A DNA stretch of 64,000 nt, taken from assembly GCA_037975125.1 (NCBI GenBank), contig CM075853.1, positions 56,457,091 to 56,521,090 of the forward strand, written 5' to 3'. Of this stretch, positions 32,230-48,800 are shown piece after piece (the stretch's first letter is position 1; each line of letters opens with the position of its first letter). The stretch comes from Latrodectus hesperus. Taxonomy: Eukaryota > Arthropoda > Arachnida > Araneae > Theridiidae. The notes beneath the pieces are model-generated. The model did no database searches and was not told the DNA's origin. It saw only the letters and a program-made list of their open reading frames with translations. The position numbers were made by a program, and so were the translations under genes.

Positions 32230-32960
32230 TGCTTTTTCCTATTTTCTAGAATCCCCTTCAGGAACTTTATTAGGCCCCCCTAAAAGAAATTCGATTTCTA
32301 CTGCCTTAAATAGCCCCTAACTGCTGACGTAACTCATTTTCAATGGACCCCTGTTCCATCCCAGATGGAGACGAGAGAAAAATAGCTCTCACATCCACAA
32401 CAATGCGCCGTCCGCGTGGTCAGCTAAGATTTTGCCAAGAGAAGCGAAAATAGACTTTCTCAAGCGAATCTCTCATAATAAATTCTGCCATTTCCACAAT
32501 AGAATGGTCTGCCTCCTTTGTTGACATGAATCGAAAGGTATCTGGAACTAGTTCTTCTCCTAGGAGAAAATCTTTCAAGGGGAACGAAGCAACAAAGTGG
32601 AGAAAGTTAGGAACCAATAAAAAAATATTATGGAGAAAGGAAATAAAAAAAGTGGTCATCTTTCAGCGAAAATGCATTCTTCCGGTGAATTTTTGAAGAG
32701 GATAAAAGTTGAAATAATACCTGGAAGGGAATTTCTGATCTTTCTTTCTGAGTTCATTGCCAAGGTTTCGATAGATACTGGATGAGAGATTATTGATGTC
32801 TCTGACTAGTCTCCTCACCCTAGACCTGTTATTCCTATAAAAAGATAGAAAAACGTATCCTATTGTTCGGCAACATCCATTTGTTCTTTGATACCGGAGT
32901 GAAATAGAAATATCATTTGTTCCTTAATAGAAGATCTGTAAAGGTAAATATGTCTTATTT
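32230..32960. promoter_or_regulatory. Largest GC-richer island outside the transposons (about 730 bp)
   Basis: Composition is near balanced for more than 700 bp. Motifs include TGCTGACGTAA (near 32332, a CRE/Maf-like half site), a ccccc run at 32275, gcgccgtccgcgtgg and tctcctaggaga. A 79-codon minus frame (32420-32659) crosses it but carries no recognisable domain and no splice-site pair was convincing. It may be an enhancer, a promoter, or an exon of a non-coding RNA. Confidence 0.35.
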
Positions 32961-34960
32961 ATTGAATAAAATTGAAGTCTTTCTCTAAAGATTTGTATTG
33001 TATTTGTCAAATTTTCTTTAAAATACGAGATTTACCATATAAATTGTATATTCTTTATATGAACAAATCATTTATGTGATAAATTTAATTTTTTTTTCAA
33101 TATATTAGCAAAAAATGAAAGATTGAAGTAAGTTATATCATATTTTTGTCTACAGTTGAATATTTAGGTCTCGTATTTATATAAAACTGTCGAGTAGTTT
33201 CGATTCTTTTTCCTACAAATGAGCTTTCTGTGGTTAAAAAGAAACAAATCATTACAGTTTAGAAGATAAAAAATATCTTAACTGGAATTTTGAATTGAGA
33301 AAAAAAACTAAGAATGTATTTATGCAACGAGAAATATCACTTGTATCACAGTATTTAGAATTTTTTGAATCATATTTATACTTGATAATTGTTAATAATG
33401 TAGAGTATAATATTTTAGAGGTATAAAAAACAATTCAAAGAGGAAATATACGCATTTACTTACTGTGTGAATACTTATGCATGCAAAGGATAAGTATGGA
33501 TAGACTCCTATTTTTTTGGAACAAAAAAAATTTAATGAGTTAAAATTAAGTGCATTTCTATTTATCATTTCTTGGAATTTTAAAACAAAATAAATTAAAC
33601 GCGTATATTGTAGAACTAATGTTATTATTTATAGTTAAAAAATAACGAAATTATATTTTAATTGCATTAAAATTGCAATATTTTTGGACTAATGAATGAA
33701 TGAATAAAAACAGCATGAATCTCGCTCATTCATCTTATTTTAGTGACATTTATTATGAAATGTAATTTATTGCAATTTATCAACGAAGAAATAAAGAAAT
33801 TGTAATAGAAATACAAATTTTATGTCCTAACATACTCAAACAATAGGATTATTATGTCTTTAAATTATGAAACAGGTTCTCGTAACGAGCAGTTAAAAAT
33901 TTAGACTAGTTTTTGTGAATTTAATAATGAACATATTTAATATATATATGATTTATCAGTAAAAAATTTCACGGCAAAAATAAAAATATATAATGAAAGT
34001 AATGTAACTCAAAATAAAAGGCTATATTAAAATTATTTGTGATACATTTTAACTATAAAATAATCACTTTCTAGCTGTATATATACTATTCAAATTAAAA
34101 AAATATTTACATAATATGTCTTAAATTTTAATAATTTGATTTCTACAACTATATTTTAATATTATGAAGTTATACAAAAAATGTAATATTTAAGAAATAT
34201 TTTGGAAAAGAATATTAAACGCAAATTATACTTATTGTAAAAACATTAGAGTGGTATAAATTTTATTAAATATATTGAAATTTGTTTGCAAAAAAATTGA
34301 ATGATTTTATAGCTCTTCATCAATAGACCTAAGTTAACTAATAAATAAATAGAACAAGGACAGAAAATCAATGAAAAATGTAGTTATATTCTTAATTAAT
34401 TTATTAATTTTTAATTTTGCGAAGTTGTTTGATTTTCGTATTTAAAGTGAAATAGTATATACTTGTAAGTTAAGATTAATGTATGATTTTCAAATGAAAG
34501 AAAAACATTTTTATATGAATATTTTATTTCATATGGTTGATTACATTATTGAGCTCACAATTTATTTTCAATAACAAACTATGCTTTTATTACAAGTTTA
34601 ACATATATTTCAGTAAAGGTCCTTACCAATCAAAAAATATAAATATATACGGTAATATTTTAATATACCGAAGTAGTATTTTCCCAAAATTAATTCGATT
34701 AGACTTTTAATAATTTTAATATGACTGTTGTTAAGAACATTGTTTACTTAACAGTATTTGCTCAGTTCAGAAAATAAAAATCATTATTAACAATATATAG
34801 ACTAAATGAAATTAATAAAGAGTCTTTCTTTTAACGTTTTTCCCATTTTATATTTAGGAACTATCATAGTTAACTATTTTTATCAAAAATAATAAAATAT
34901 AAATCAAATTTACTTAACTTATCAAATAAACCTCACAATTTAATAAAAATTAACATTAAA
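32961..34960. other. AT-rich non-coding stretch
   Basis: Low-complexity A/T sequence. Nothing recognisable. Confidence 0.5.
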
Positions 34961-34964
34961 AACC

Positions 34965-34978
34965 CATGCAGCTGCATG
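34965..34978. promoter_or_regulatory. Perfect 14-bp palindrome around an E-box
   Basis: CATGCAGCTGCATG is self-complementary and centred on the E-box CAGCTG, a binding core for basic helix-loop-helix dimers. It is followed at once by clustered homeodomain cores (ataattaatc, atttaattaa). Confidence 0.4.
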
Positions 34979-35019
34979 ATAATTAATCATTTAATTAACT
35001 CTTTTAAGCAAAAGTTGCG

Positions 35020-35700
35020 GATTAAAAATTAAACCTGCTGGTGAATTTCAGAAACTTCCGCTTTTGTTGCACTTTGCAAATTCGATTCAAACCGTAACAA
35101 AAGAGAAATATTTTATTTAATTAAACAAAGTTTCTGATTCTAGATAATTAATTAGCAGAACTTAATTTGAAGTATGCTTTTCTGTTAAATCCAATAAATA
35201 TTTTGACCATGAAAATAATTTAAATATGAAAGTTAGTTGTCATACCTTTCGTATTAACTAGATTTAATATTTGAATTATTTTGTAAACTAGGTTTATATT
35301 TTAAAAAGGAATTTTTTGTTGCAATTTTTCGCTTGTTAGCATTTGATTTACTTGCCAAGATATTAGCGAGCTATTTTGTTTCTGCATCACAAACATAATG
35401 TAATGAGTTACAAAGTTAATTTAATTTAAAAAATTAGTTTAAGACTGATTGCTTCCAGGTAATTCTACTAGCATGCAAATTCATCATTACAAAGTGGGAG
35501 GAAGTGCTTAGTTTAACAATTAACTGAGCAGGGAGTAACATATTAGATATAGGAGGGACTTCCTTCTGTGATTTCAAGCGTTCATTGATGAGTAATTGAA
35601 TCAACTAATAATTTAACAATCAACATCTATGTAATTATCTTTAATTTGCTTCAAGCAGTTATTGATGATTACTTCCTCAAAAATTTGACCAAAACAAACA
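35020..35700. promoter_or_regulatory. Motif-rich island: octamer, inverted ETS pair, homeodomain cores
   Basis: An exact octamer ATGCAAAT lies at 35473-35480. AGGAAGT (35499-35505) and its inverse ACTTCCT (35558-35564) face each other 52 bp apart, as ETS-type cores do. Many TAATT and TGATTAC cores follow. GC is higher than around it. A regulatory role is inference. Confidence 0.3.
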
Positions 35701-35854
35701 AATGTTAAATTTACGTATACTGAAGATATAATATTATGCTTATATTTTCTAGTAAAATTTTGCACGTTTGCAATTCATGCTACTTTCCTACAATGACTAT
35801 TTAATAATTAAATTTTTGTAATATTGTAATTCTGTTTAATATTTATGGTACAAA

Positions 35855-39999
<4,145 letters not shown>

Positions 40000-40340
40000 G
40001 ACTCAGTAAATTTGTTCTTATTTATTCAATGAGAGAAATTAATTTCTTTAAAAGTCAGCCATTCCCTTTGCCAAAAACAAACAAAGTTAACTCTAATACT
40101 CTTCTTAAAAGTCTGGGATCTTTGCCGTTATCTCAATTGCGACTTATTTCTTTATTCGAAACGGTAATTATCTGCTTTTAGAACCCTCTGCATTTAATTA
40201 GCTTCCTAATTAATGCTATCTTTTGTCTTTTGACTATCGAGAATTTTACTGAAACCGATAAGATGAGATTTAAGTAGGAAAATCGATTTCGTCATCAAAA
40301 GGCAGATGAATAATTCCAATATCTTGGGGCTTCATAATTT
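40000..40340. promoter_or_regulatory. Island with a paired homeodomain inverted repeat
   Basis: GCATTTAATTAG (40190-40201) and CTAATTAATGC (40206-40216) form an imperfect inverted repeat with two TAATTA cores. Around it lie GATA cores, cttttgtc and atcaaaagg (TCF/LEF-like). Composition is less extreme than the surroundings. A regulatory role is inference. Confidence 0.35.
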
Positions 40341-43310
40341 CCTAAATAATATATTTTATTGTGTATATTAGAAAGGTAAATATAAGGACTTCATAAGCTA
40401 ATATTATGCAGAGATTAATAATTTATCAATTATATACTGTGTTTGTGCTAAGCTCAAAATTTTATAGTTAATGTTCTGTTCTTCAGTTTAATATATTTTG
40501 TAGATATAAAATACACTTCACTTGTAGTTTCCTATAGTAGCTTATAATCAATTACAAACTTCCTGTCTTACTCAGAGTGCGCAAATAGAAATAACGGGGG
40601 CAGTAAACGAAACAAGATAAGCAAAAATACTCTTGATATTTGTAGCTAAAAGTTGATTTTTAAATAAGTTTTAAATAACAGCTATGTATTTATTAATTGT
40701 AGGGCAATATAAAATGTTTTTGTAAAAATAGTTAAAAAGAACATCATTAATGGGGAAATGTACCACATGGCTACTCTGAACAAAATAAGACATGAAGAGT
40801 CATGTAAAAATGATGTAAATGTTTTTAGCTTCCAACAGCTTAATAATATTGATCCATTGTATAGACACCGTTTCAGAAGAAAAACATCACATTACTGCTT
40901 TTTCAATATTTAATACATTAAGAGAGATATTATGGAAAAGTCAGTATGTTTGCTCTTAAAAACCATATGAATTACCAATGTTTCAAAATTTTCTAACAAA
41001 ACAGGTTTTTAAAGAGTTGAAGAAGTTATCCATGCCATCAATATAATATTTCAGATGAAGAAATAAACTGTTTCTTTTCACAATGAATTTTCCAGACTAG
41101 TGTTTCTAATTCAGAAACTTTCGATCGCAGTATTGCAGAAATTAACACTAATAAACCAATTACTGACTCAAAAATATACAAAAATGGGAGACTGGTTTAT
41201 GGTAACTCACAGCAAAACTTTATTTCATGTCTTTAAAATTACTTTCGTTATAGCATTTGAACTACCATTCTATTATAATGACTTATGAATTAATACGATG
41301 AAAATTTTTATAAATTAATATTATGAATAATGTTTCTATTTATTTTTAATCATGTACCAGAATGTGTAGAAAAAATATTCTACAGAGTGAGGTATATACA
41401 AAAATTATATGTATAATTTCCGTGCGAAAAGTGTGAGCTATGTTACTGAAAGGAAATGAAGAGGCGCGTAAATTATTTAAAAAATAACTTCAAAATTACT
41501 GTGCATATGTTTACAGAAAAAATGTTTTAAAAGATACGAAAAAATTACTTGTCTACAATTTATCTAAATTGCGAATTGCTTTGTCTATAAAAGTGGAAGT
41601 ATGAAATTCATCGGTTCAGTTGTATAGCAAAAAGATAAAAAACTTAATTTTGTATTGTGAAATCAGAGAAATTAACTGATGATATTAAGAATAAATCAAA
41701 ATCCCTATTCATAAATTAAAACAAATTTCATCAGTTAAAATTATGCATAAACTATTTTTGCGCATTATCATTTATATTTTAAAAAAGGTGAGTTTTTATT
41801 TTCATAAAAATCGTAGATTATATTTATCAAAAAGTCAAATAAAAATTAATTAGGTAAAATGTATTTATTGACATAACTTTGGTTGTTCATAAGGCAAGTC
41901 CATTTCTAGTGATATTCTTATTGTTAAAAATAAAAATTCCTCTAATTCTCTATTATAATATACAAATTAATCAATATGTCTGATATTATTTTAATTTTAA
42001 TGGCTTTAAGTCGTTAAAAGCGAGAGTAAATATCCTCACCAATAATATTTTGAAATATTGATCATTCTGTTTTGTAAAATGTTTTCAAATATAATCCCAA
42101 ACACGATTTACGCTGTTTAACAATGATGAAATTTCACATGAACTTCATGTTAACGTTACTAGATATATAGAGAGTTCATCTTTTATCTTTAAATGAAACT
42201 AAGATCAAAGAGATTTCAAGTGACTAAATAACTCTTTTCCTCATTAAAATGATGTTTGAAGGAATAAATTCTAATTTATGACAAGGAATAATTCTGTTTG
42301 AAAGATAAATAGTTGAAAGGTCAGAAATTTCCTAATAATATCAACAAAGAACTTCTACTTGTCTACTTATCGCATTACAGTATAGAATGCAAGTTTAAAA
42401 TAAATAGTCGAATACCTACCGAAAGAATGATTTGAACTTTGTATTTACTAAAAAGGGTTTTATTCTATTTGATGGGAGACAATAACGAAAGATGATGAGA
42501 ATGTAAATCATAAGTACACTTTTGCCTCTTTCCTGACTTCTATATATTTTCCTATCAAATCAATAATTTTAAGTGCTTAATTTTCTTGTAGTTAGAAGTT
42601 CACTACAGCATAATGTCTTTATACATAAGAAAAATAGACAACACACACAAGGAATTATGAAATTGATACATAAAATATTAGTTATTTTAAAATTGTTACA
42701 TGAAGTTAAAGATTTCCAAACATAAATTTAAAACACGAAAGCTTTAATACTGTGCTACCAGAAAAAAACAAATAAAATAAAAAAAACATAAGGTAAAGAA
42801 GAATTCGTGTAAATAAAGAAAATTATTTTATATACACGAACTGAAATCCTAAAATTTATGCTGTAAACACATCAAAATTAAAAGTACATTATATTAATTA
42901 CGAAACAAAGTTGAAATACTTTAAAATTAAAATGTTACAATTTTCATAAAACTTTTGATTATACTTTTTCTAAATCTCTTAAATTTTTAAAATTAATTTA
43001 TATCTTGATAAATACATATATATAAAGCAAAGTTAGAGATTATCTCTGACTTTAATATAAATTACAAGATTAAGAAGAAGAGTGATAATCCTAATGTAAT
43101 ACCACACAAATTCAGTGAAATGTTAGCAATTCACTCTGTTCAAGAAGTAACTAAATGTAGAATTACCAAATACATTTACTCTAAACTTTTCATACTTGAA
43201 ATTACTAAAACGAACGTTAACAATACATTACGGTAATAAAGATTAAAAAAAAAATATCAGAAATGTTAATGAAGTTGTTTCAATTTAATGAACAACAAAA
43301 TGAAGGTTTT
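40341..43310. other. AT-rich non-coding stretch
   Basis: No gene recognised. The 62-codon frame at 41100-41288 has no known domain. Confidence 0.5.
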
Positions 43311-43649
43311 AATAAAACCTAAACAGCCGACCGATTGGCTGAGTGGTTAGCGTTCCTGACTCCTGAGCTGTTGGTCCCGGGTTCGAATCCCGGTTTGGGC
43401 ATGGATGTTTCTTTCCTTCTGTGTTCTCTCTTCTGGGTTGTTTATATGTTGTGGTATGAATGTGACCCAACCTATAAACGGGTTTGTGGTGGTATGGCGC
43501 GGATAACGCTACTCGCCTCCGTGACTTAAATCACAGGTGCCCGCTGGGTAAAGATAAATGAGTAGCAGTTTCTGGCCTTGTTGTGGCACAGGGTTCAGTT
43601 ACCCTTGTGTGCCCGCCATTGGATAAAAAAAATAATAAAACCTAGACAG
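43311..43649 (+). mobile_element. tRNA-derived SINE with 16-bp target-site duplication
   Basis: The head carries a good RNA polymerase III A box TGGCTGAGTGG (43336-43346) and B box GGTTCGAATCC (43380-43390), 33 bp apart as in a tRNA gene. It is followed by an unrelated body and a short A-rich tail (gataaaaaaa). The flanking repeats aataaaacctaaacag (43311-43326) and aataaaacctagacag (43634-43649) differ at one base and mark the insertion. Body 43327-43633. The element is transcribed from its own internal promoter and moved by a LINE reverse transcriptase. Its head plus the start of the body match the minus-strand SINE at 24686-24956. Confidence 0.9.
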
Positions 43650-45591
43650 CTTCCTCATTAGTTCATCGGGGGTTTTTGAGAGGGATTAGTTTCGATTATT
43701 GTTTTTAACCATTGCTGAAAAAAACATTCTTTGTGCCAATTTAGTGAACCTCCCTGATGAAGTAGGGCTATGTTATCACTCTATTTTATCATCATTTTCT
43801 GTTTACTTAATTGAAAAGATTTAATTAATTCTTCTGACACTTTTAATGATTGTATTTGTAACGTATACTTCAAGTGTAAAAACAGTTTCGAGTATATATA
43901 CGTATTTAAAAGTAAAATATATTGAAGTTTATTATATTAGAAGTTTTGGGATCAATTGTGAGACTATTTTTCTAAACATAAGAGACTATTTTTTTAAACA
44001 TTGATTGAAGTCAGCTGGTTTATAAATTAATAATCTTGCTGTTGAGAGAAAAAAGAACTGTGGTGAATTTTTTTATGAACGTGTACTAGTCAGCAATATC
44101 ATTTAATCACTTGTTGGATATTTGATATTCATGTGTTTGATATTTATTAAATTAATCAAAAATTTATAAATTTTCATCGAATAAAAATTCTTGATCTTTT
44201 AAGTTTAATTCAAATGTAAGATATTTCAAACTGCAGAATTGATTATTAGATGGTTTATTTTAAAATTATCTATAATAATTATTATAATTTAATATCTTTC
44301 AATTTGTTCATAATATTTTCTCATAAAAAAACAAGTATAAATTTAAATTTGTATAAACTCAACAATGGCATGCTTGCATCCAACAAAAATCTGCCATCGA
44401 ATTTTTTTCTAGTCAAAGGATAATGTAACTTTTAACTTTCTATATCCCTATTGAATATTGAGGTTTTATATATTAACTCAAATTATGTTGCGATTTTTTT
44501 TAAAAAATTAAATAAAATAAGAAGTATAAGCAGATTTTCTCCGAGCAATGTTGTTTTAATATTTGTGAGATATTTAGGTTACCTCATAAAACTATTCTTA
44601 AGTTTAAAAGGTAAGACATGCAAGAACTAAATAATTTTAATCGCATTAACATTCGAATTAAGAGTTTATATTTAGAAATATTGGAGTTTATAATTATAGT
44701 GGGAGCCTTTCATTTGAAGTTTAAAAAAATAAAATAGCCTTTAGATTTTCAAATAGAAAAGACTATAAAAATCAATATAATTATCATGAAATTATAAATA
44801 TAATAATCCTAAATATAATAGATTAATATAATAATAAAATAAAAAAATAATAATAAATAATAAAAAAAGAATAAAAAAATATCAATAAATTATAAATTAT
44901 CACTTAAATTAAACAATATGGAATATCAACGTTTTATTTTTAGTAAAAATTTTTAATTAATTTATATATTAGAAATTTCTTATTTAAATAATATTAAAAA
45001 AAAGCTATATATTTCATCAATTGAACCATTTCTAAAAATATAATTTTTATAATAAAAACAAATTAATAGTTCATTAAGTATATCTATGAAGGATTTCTCG
45101 TTAAAGAATTTAAAAAGTAACTATAATGAAAATTTTTATTAATCAGCATTTTCAAAAATAATAAACATTTTGTATAAAAACAGATTAAATGGCCTCTCTG
45201 GTTTTCCTTTCATCTTTTATAATACATAAAATTACATTTAAAGGCAATAAAAGTGTCTTCAAATTCAGCATTCGGTAACAATTTCCGAAAACGTTGGTTT
45301 CATTTTAAGAGAATTTAACAACTACTTGACATTTCTTGTTCAAACTGTTTAACAAACGTTCTTGTTAAACAAAATGAAAAAGAATTAAACTTTTTCACTT
45401 AATTAAAAAAAGTAAATCGCAAACAGCACTTCAAATCTATAAATTAATTAAAACAAAATTATAAATAATTATTATATAATTGTTTTTAGCATGAAAAACT
45501 ATTAACCACTAAGGGATCTATATATTAGTAAAAACCGTAGAAATATTATCCAATACTAATGACAAATCTCACATTATATCAGTGACCATAC
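43650..45591. other. AT-rich non-coding stretch
   Basis: Nothing recognisable beyond A/T runs; the first 120 bases after the SINE are less AT-rich (cgggggtttttgagaggg). Confidence 0.5.
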
Positions 45592-45810
45592 GTTCATATA
45601 ACATGAGTGTATCCATGCATGAGTAGGAGTTCTGCAGGTCAGATTTCCTTCATGGAATCTACTTATTGCTGCAGCCACTTCATTTGGTTTCTGATGTGTC
45701 AGTAGGTCAATAACAGTTGGCCCGTGATAATCAGAAGTCGGATTTTCTTCCATCAGTCTGTTTTCTTGAGGTTGAGAGCGGCTCATTTGAGTCAGCCTGT
45801 AGTTTCTCCA
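45592..45810 (-). CDS. Possible 73-codon coding exon of unknown function
   Basis: On the minus strand a plausible splice acceptor (ttttgttcattag, ending at plus base 45811) is followed by a frame with no stop for 73 codons, and a plausible donor (GTATGG, plus bases 45586-45591) closes it. The exon length, 219, is a multiple of three. Residues include MSRSQPQENRLMEEN and VIDLLTHQKPNEV. Codon use is more balanced than in the surrounding AT-rich frames. The first ATG in the frame is at 45786, and without splicing the frame ends at a TAA at 45574-45576. I recognise no protein family, and no neighbouring exon was found. It could equally be part of an old mobile element. Confidence 0.25.
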
Positions 45811-45859
45811 CTAATGAACAAAATGATGTTAAGCGTGTCGCCTGCAGTTCTGATTGATT

Positions 45860-48800
45860 CATAAAATGATCTTGAAAGTCTGCTAACATGAGTGAGTTTA
45901 GCATTTATTTTTCCAGTAGCTTTTGTTTGTCGTTGATAAATTTTTTCTTGTAATGTTTCTCATAAGAGCTCTAATTATAAGAAAAATATACAGATAAATG
46001 ATGAAACTCCAAATTATTTTTAATAATTTAATTCTATCGTATATAAACTGCTAGTTTGTGGTGATTGCCTTTATTTTTGCAATCATTTATTTATATTTAT
46101 ATAATTTTAGTGTTTAATCCATTACAAAAGTGCAGTATTTTTATAAATAATGAATGAATACGAAAAATAAAACCTAATAAATGTAATCAAAACTCATTTT
46201 TTCAAACTGTTTGTAAAATATTCATGCTAATAATGCAATAACTATAATAATAAATTTTTTATTAATAAAATTCTGTATAAAAATACATTAATAAGCAAAA
46301 TATATAATATTTTATTGAAGAACATTTACAAATATATAAAAAGTGAAATAATTTTATATATTTCAACTAAATGGAAATATAAATAATTTAATATTAAATG
46401 AGATTGAAAATAGCGGAAATGGGGAATGAGGAATAAGATGACTTTTTATACGAAACATTATTAATTTAAGAATGTCGATAAGTCATACGGAAGGAAAAAT
46501 TTAATTTAAGATATTGCCCTTTTCTTTAAAAATCATGGTGAGTAATAAATAAGTTTTTAAAACAGGGAAAATAATGAAGTTTTTCGACAATTCATTTACT
46601 TGAATTTCTTATTTCATTTCGCACATTCATTTATCTGAATGTTTAGCAATTTAAATTAATAGTAGTAATCTATAATCTAAAGCTCTGGCTGTAAAAAAGT
46701 ACAAAGAATCGAGTTACTGTACAATTTGGAGTCATCTGAAAAGTCGAAACTCATATATTTGAAAATTTTTATTATAAAAAACGTTAAAATCTTTGGTTTT
46801 AACGTTTACAATGTTTGCAAAAACAGTATTTGCAGTGTTTATATAAATACAGTACCTAATTTTATTTTCCTTTGAACTAATTAAATATCTATAATGAAAA
46901 CGAAATAAATTGTAAATGAAAATATTAATTGGCTTTGAAATAAAGATCAATATCATAGTCAATTATTTTCTTAAAATCTGAATTCCTTCGCAAACTTTAT
47001 GCATACCAAATAAATATGATTATACTATATATATAATACTTTTTATTGTTTCTTTCTTATACTGAAGTAAAATTAATAATTTCCAAATATTTAATTATTG
47101 TTCCAAAAATAAAATTTTTGCTACATCTACTCGAAAAAATATTTAGTAAAATAAAGTAAGAATATATTTAAAAACGTATATTAGAAGCATCTAACCTTAT
47201 ATCGAATTCTGATATATTGTGCAGCCAATTAATCTTAACTATGTGAACCTTAACTTTCTCAAAAAAAAATAATTCGTTTAATTTTCCACGCTTTCCAAAT
47301 ATCATTAATTAATGGTGTAAGTAAGAGAACAGAAAAATGCATAGCATTGTTAAAAACTTTTCGACATTAATTCTCCTGATGTAAATATATATATATATTA
47401 CTAGAGAAATAACCTATTTTTTAACAACCACAAAAAATTGTTTCTTGTTCATTTTCTAACCATACGGATCAAAGTTTTTGCTCAAAGAAGCTAGAGTAAA
47501 AACTTTTTCCATTTCGAACTCAGTTTTCAATATAAATGATGTTCAAATATTTGAGTTTTTATTTAGCACTCCATCTTCCTATCTTCTAATTTTCATTTAA
47601 AAAACTGTTCGCTGAGAGGATATACTCCCAAAAAATTTCCTGCATAACAAATCCAGATTTTTTCAAGTTTGCTCACATTAATTCAACTCATGCAAGAAAA
47701 CTATTTTTTTGTTTTCAGTCTGAATGATTAAAGGCTACGGATCTTTTACTTCTTTGAATATTTTTCTTTTTCTCTCTCACTAGTAATATGGATTTATTCA
47801 TGGAAAAAGGATTCTCTGAAAAGGAATATAAATGGCAAAACATTTTTTTCAGTAAATGAGCAACGCATTTCGGCTAGAGCCATAATATAAAGCATTGTGT
47901 TTTTTCGTCTCTTATCCACAAAGAAGAGATAAGAAAATAAATCAATGAAACTCTCCGTTTGTTTTATTGACAAATAGTCTAATTACTTATGCAGGTTTGA
48001 TTTATCTTAATTTAGTTTCACTAACATGATGATTACATTACAATGTAATCTCATTAATTTCATGCCATACATATAGAAATACGTTTTAAGCATAGATTTC
48101 TTACTGGGAACCATTGAGGAAAACTGATCAAAAATTGAATAATATATGATTGTAAAACAGTTGTAATTATAATATTGTCTATAATGTGATTTTTAATCAT
48201 ATATTGCTTAAAAAATTAAGAAGAGTTATATTCAGTTTTAAAAAAGAAAAAATCTACATAGCTGTGAGAAAACGATAGGTTCTATATTTTATTTGTTGTT
48301 TAATCAATCATATTACTTAAATTATAATTAAATTCTTAATTAATTATTTAATTAAGTTTAATTAATTATTTAATTAATTAAATAATATTTAATTAATTAA
48401 TTAAATTTAAATTAAAAACATGCAATTTAAATTTTTACCTCCAAAAAACAAAAGATTTAAAAATTATTGAATGTATTTCAATCAAAAAAATGTAGCTAGT
48501 AAAACTTATTTCTAAAGAAACAAAATTGGGATAAGAAAGTGACTTTTGTAAAAATCAGGAGAAAAATCATATATTATTTTGTAAGTTTGAATAATATTTA
48601 GTACACTTTGAAAGGAAACAAAATTGCTATCAGAAAAATTACAAATTCTATATTTTTGCTGTTATTAATTAATATGATGCTATTTATTTTATCATAATTT
48701 ACATATTGTATACTTAAAAACATATTCTATAGGAAGTTCTAAACATTATATTTAAAAAAAATTATACCGAAAATATCTTTTCAGCACTTGATTGATATAC

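Noticed and set aside
32420..32659. 79-codon minus-strand frame in the large GC island
   Set aside because: No family resemblance, no supporting splice sites, and competing frames are open in the same island.
43327..43399. Possible functional tRNA gene
   Set aside because: A and B boxes are present, but the fold and flanks belong to a SINE: unrelated body, A-rich tail and target-site duplication, and a related copy at 24686-24956.
48338..48412. Palindromic TTAATTAA array as a possible origin or protein-binding array
   Set aside because: It is a low-complexity run in AT-rich DNA; overlapping palindromes are expected from the repeat itself.
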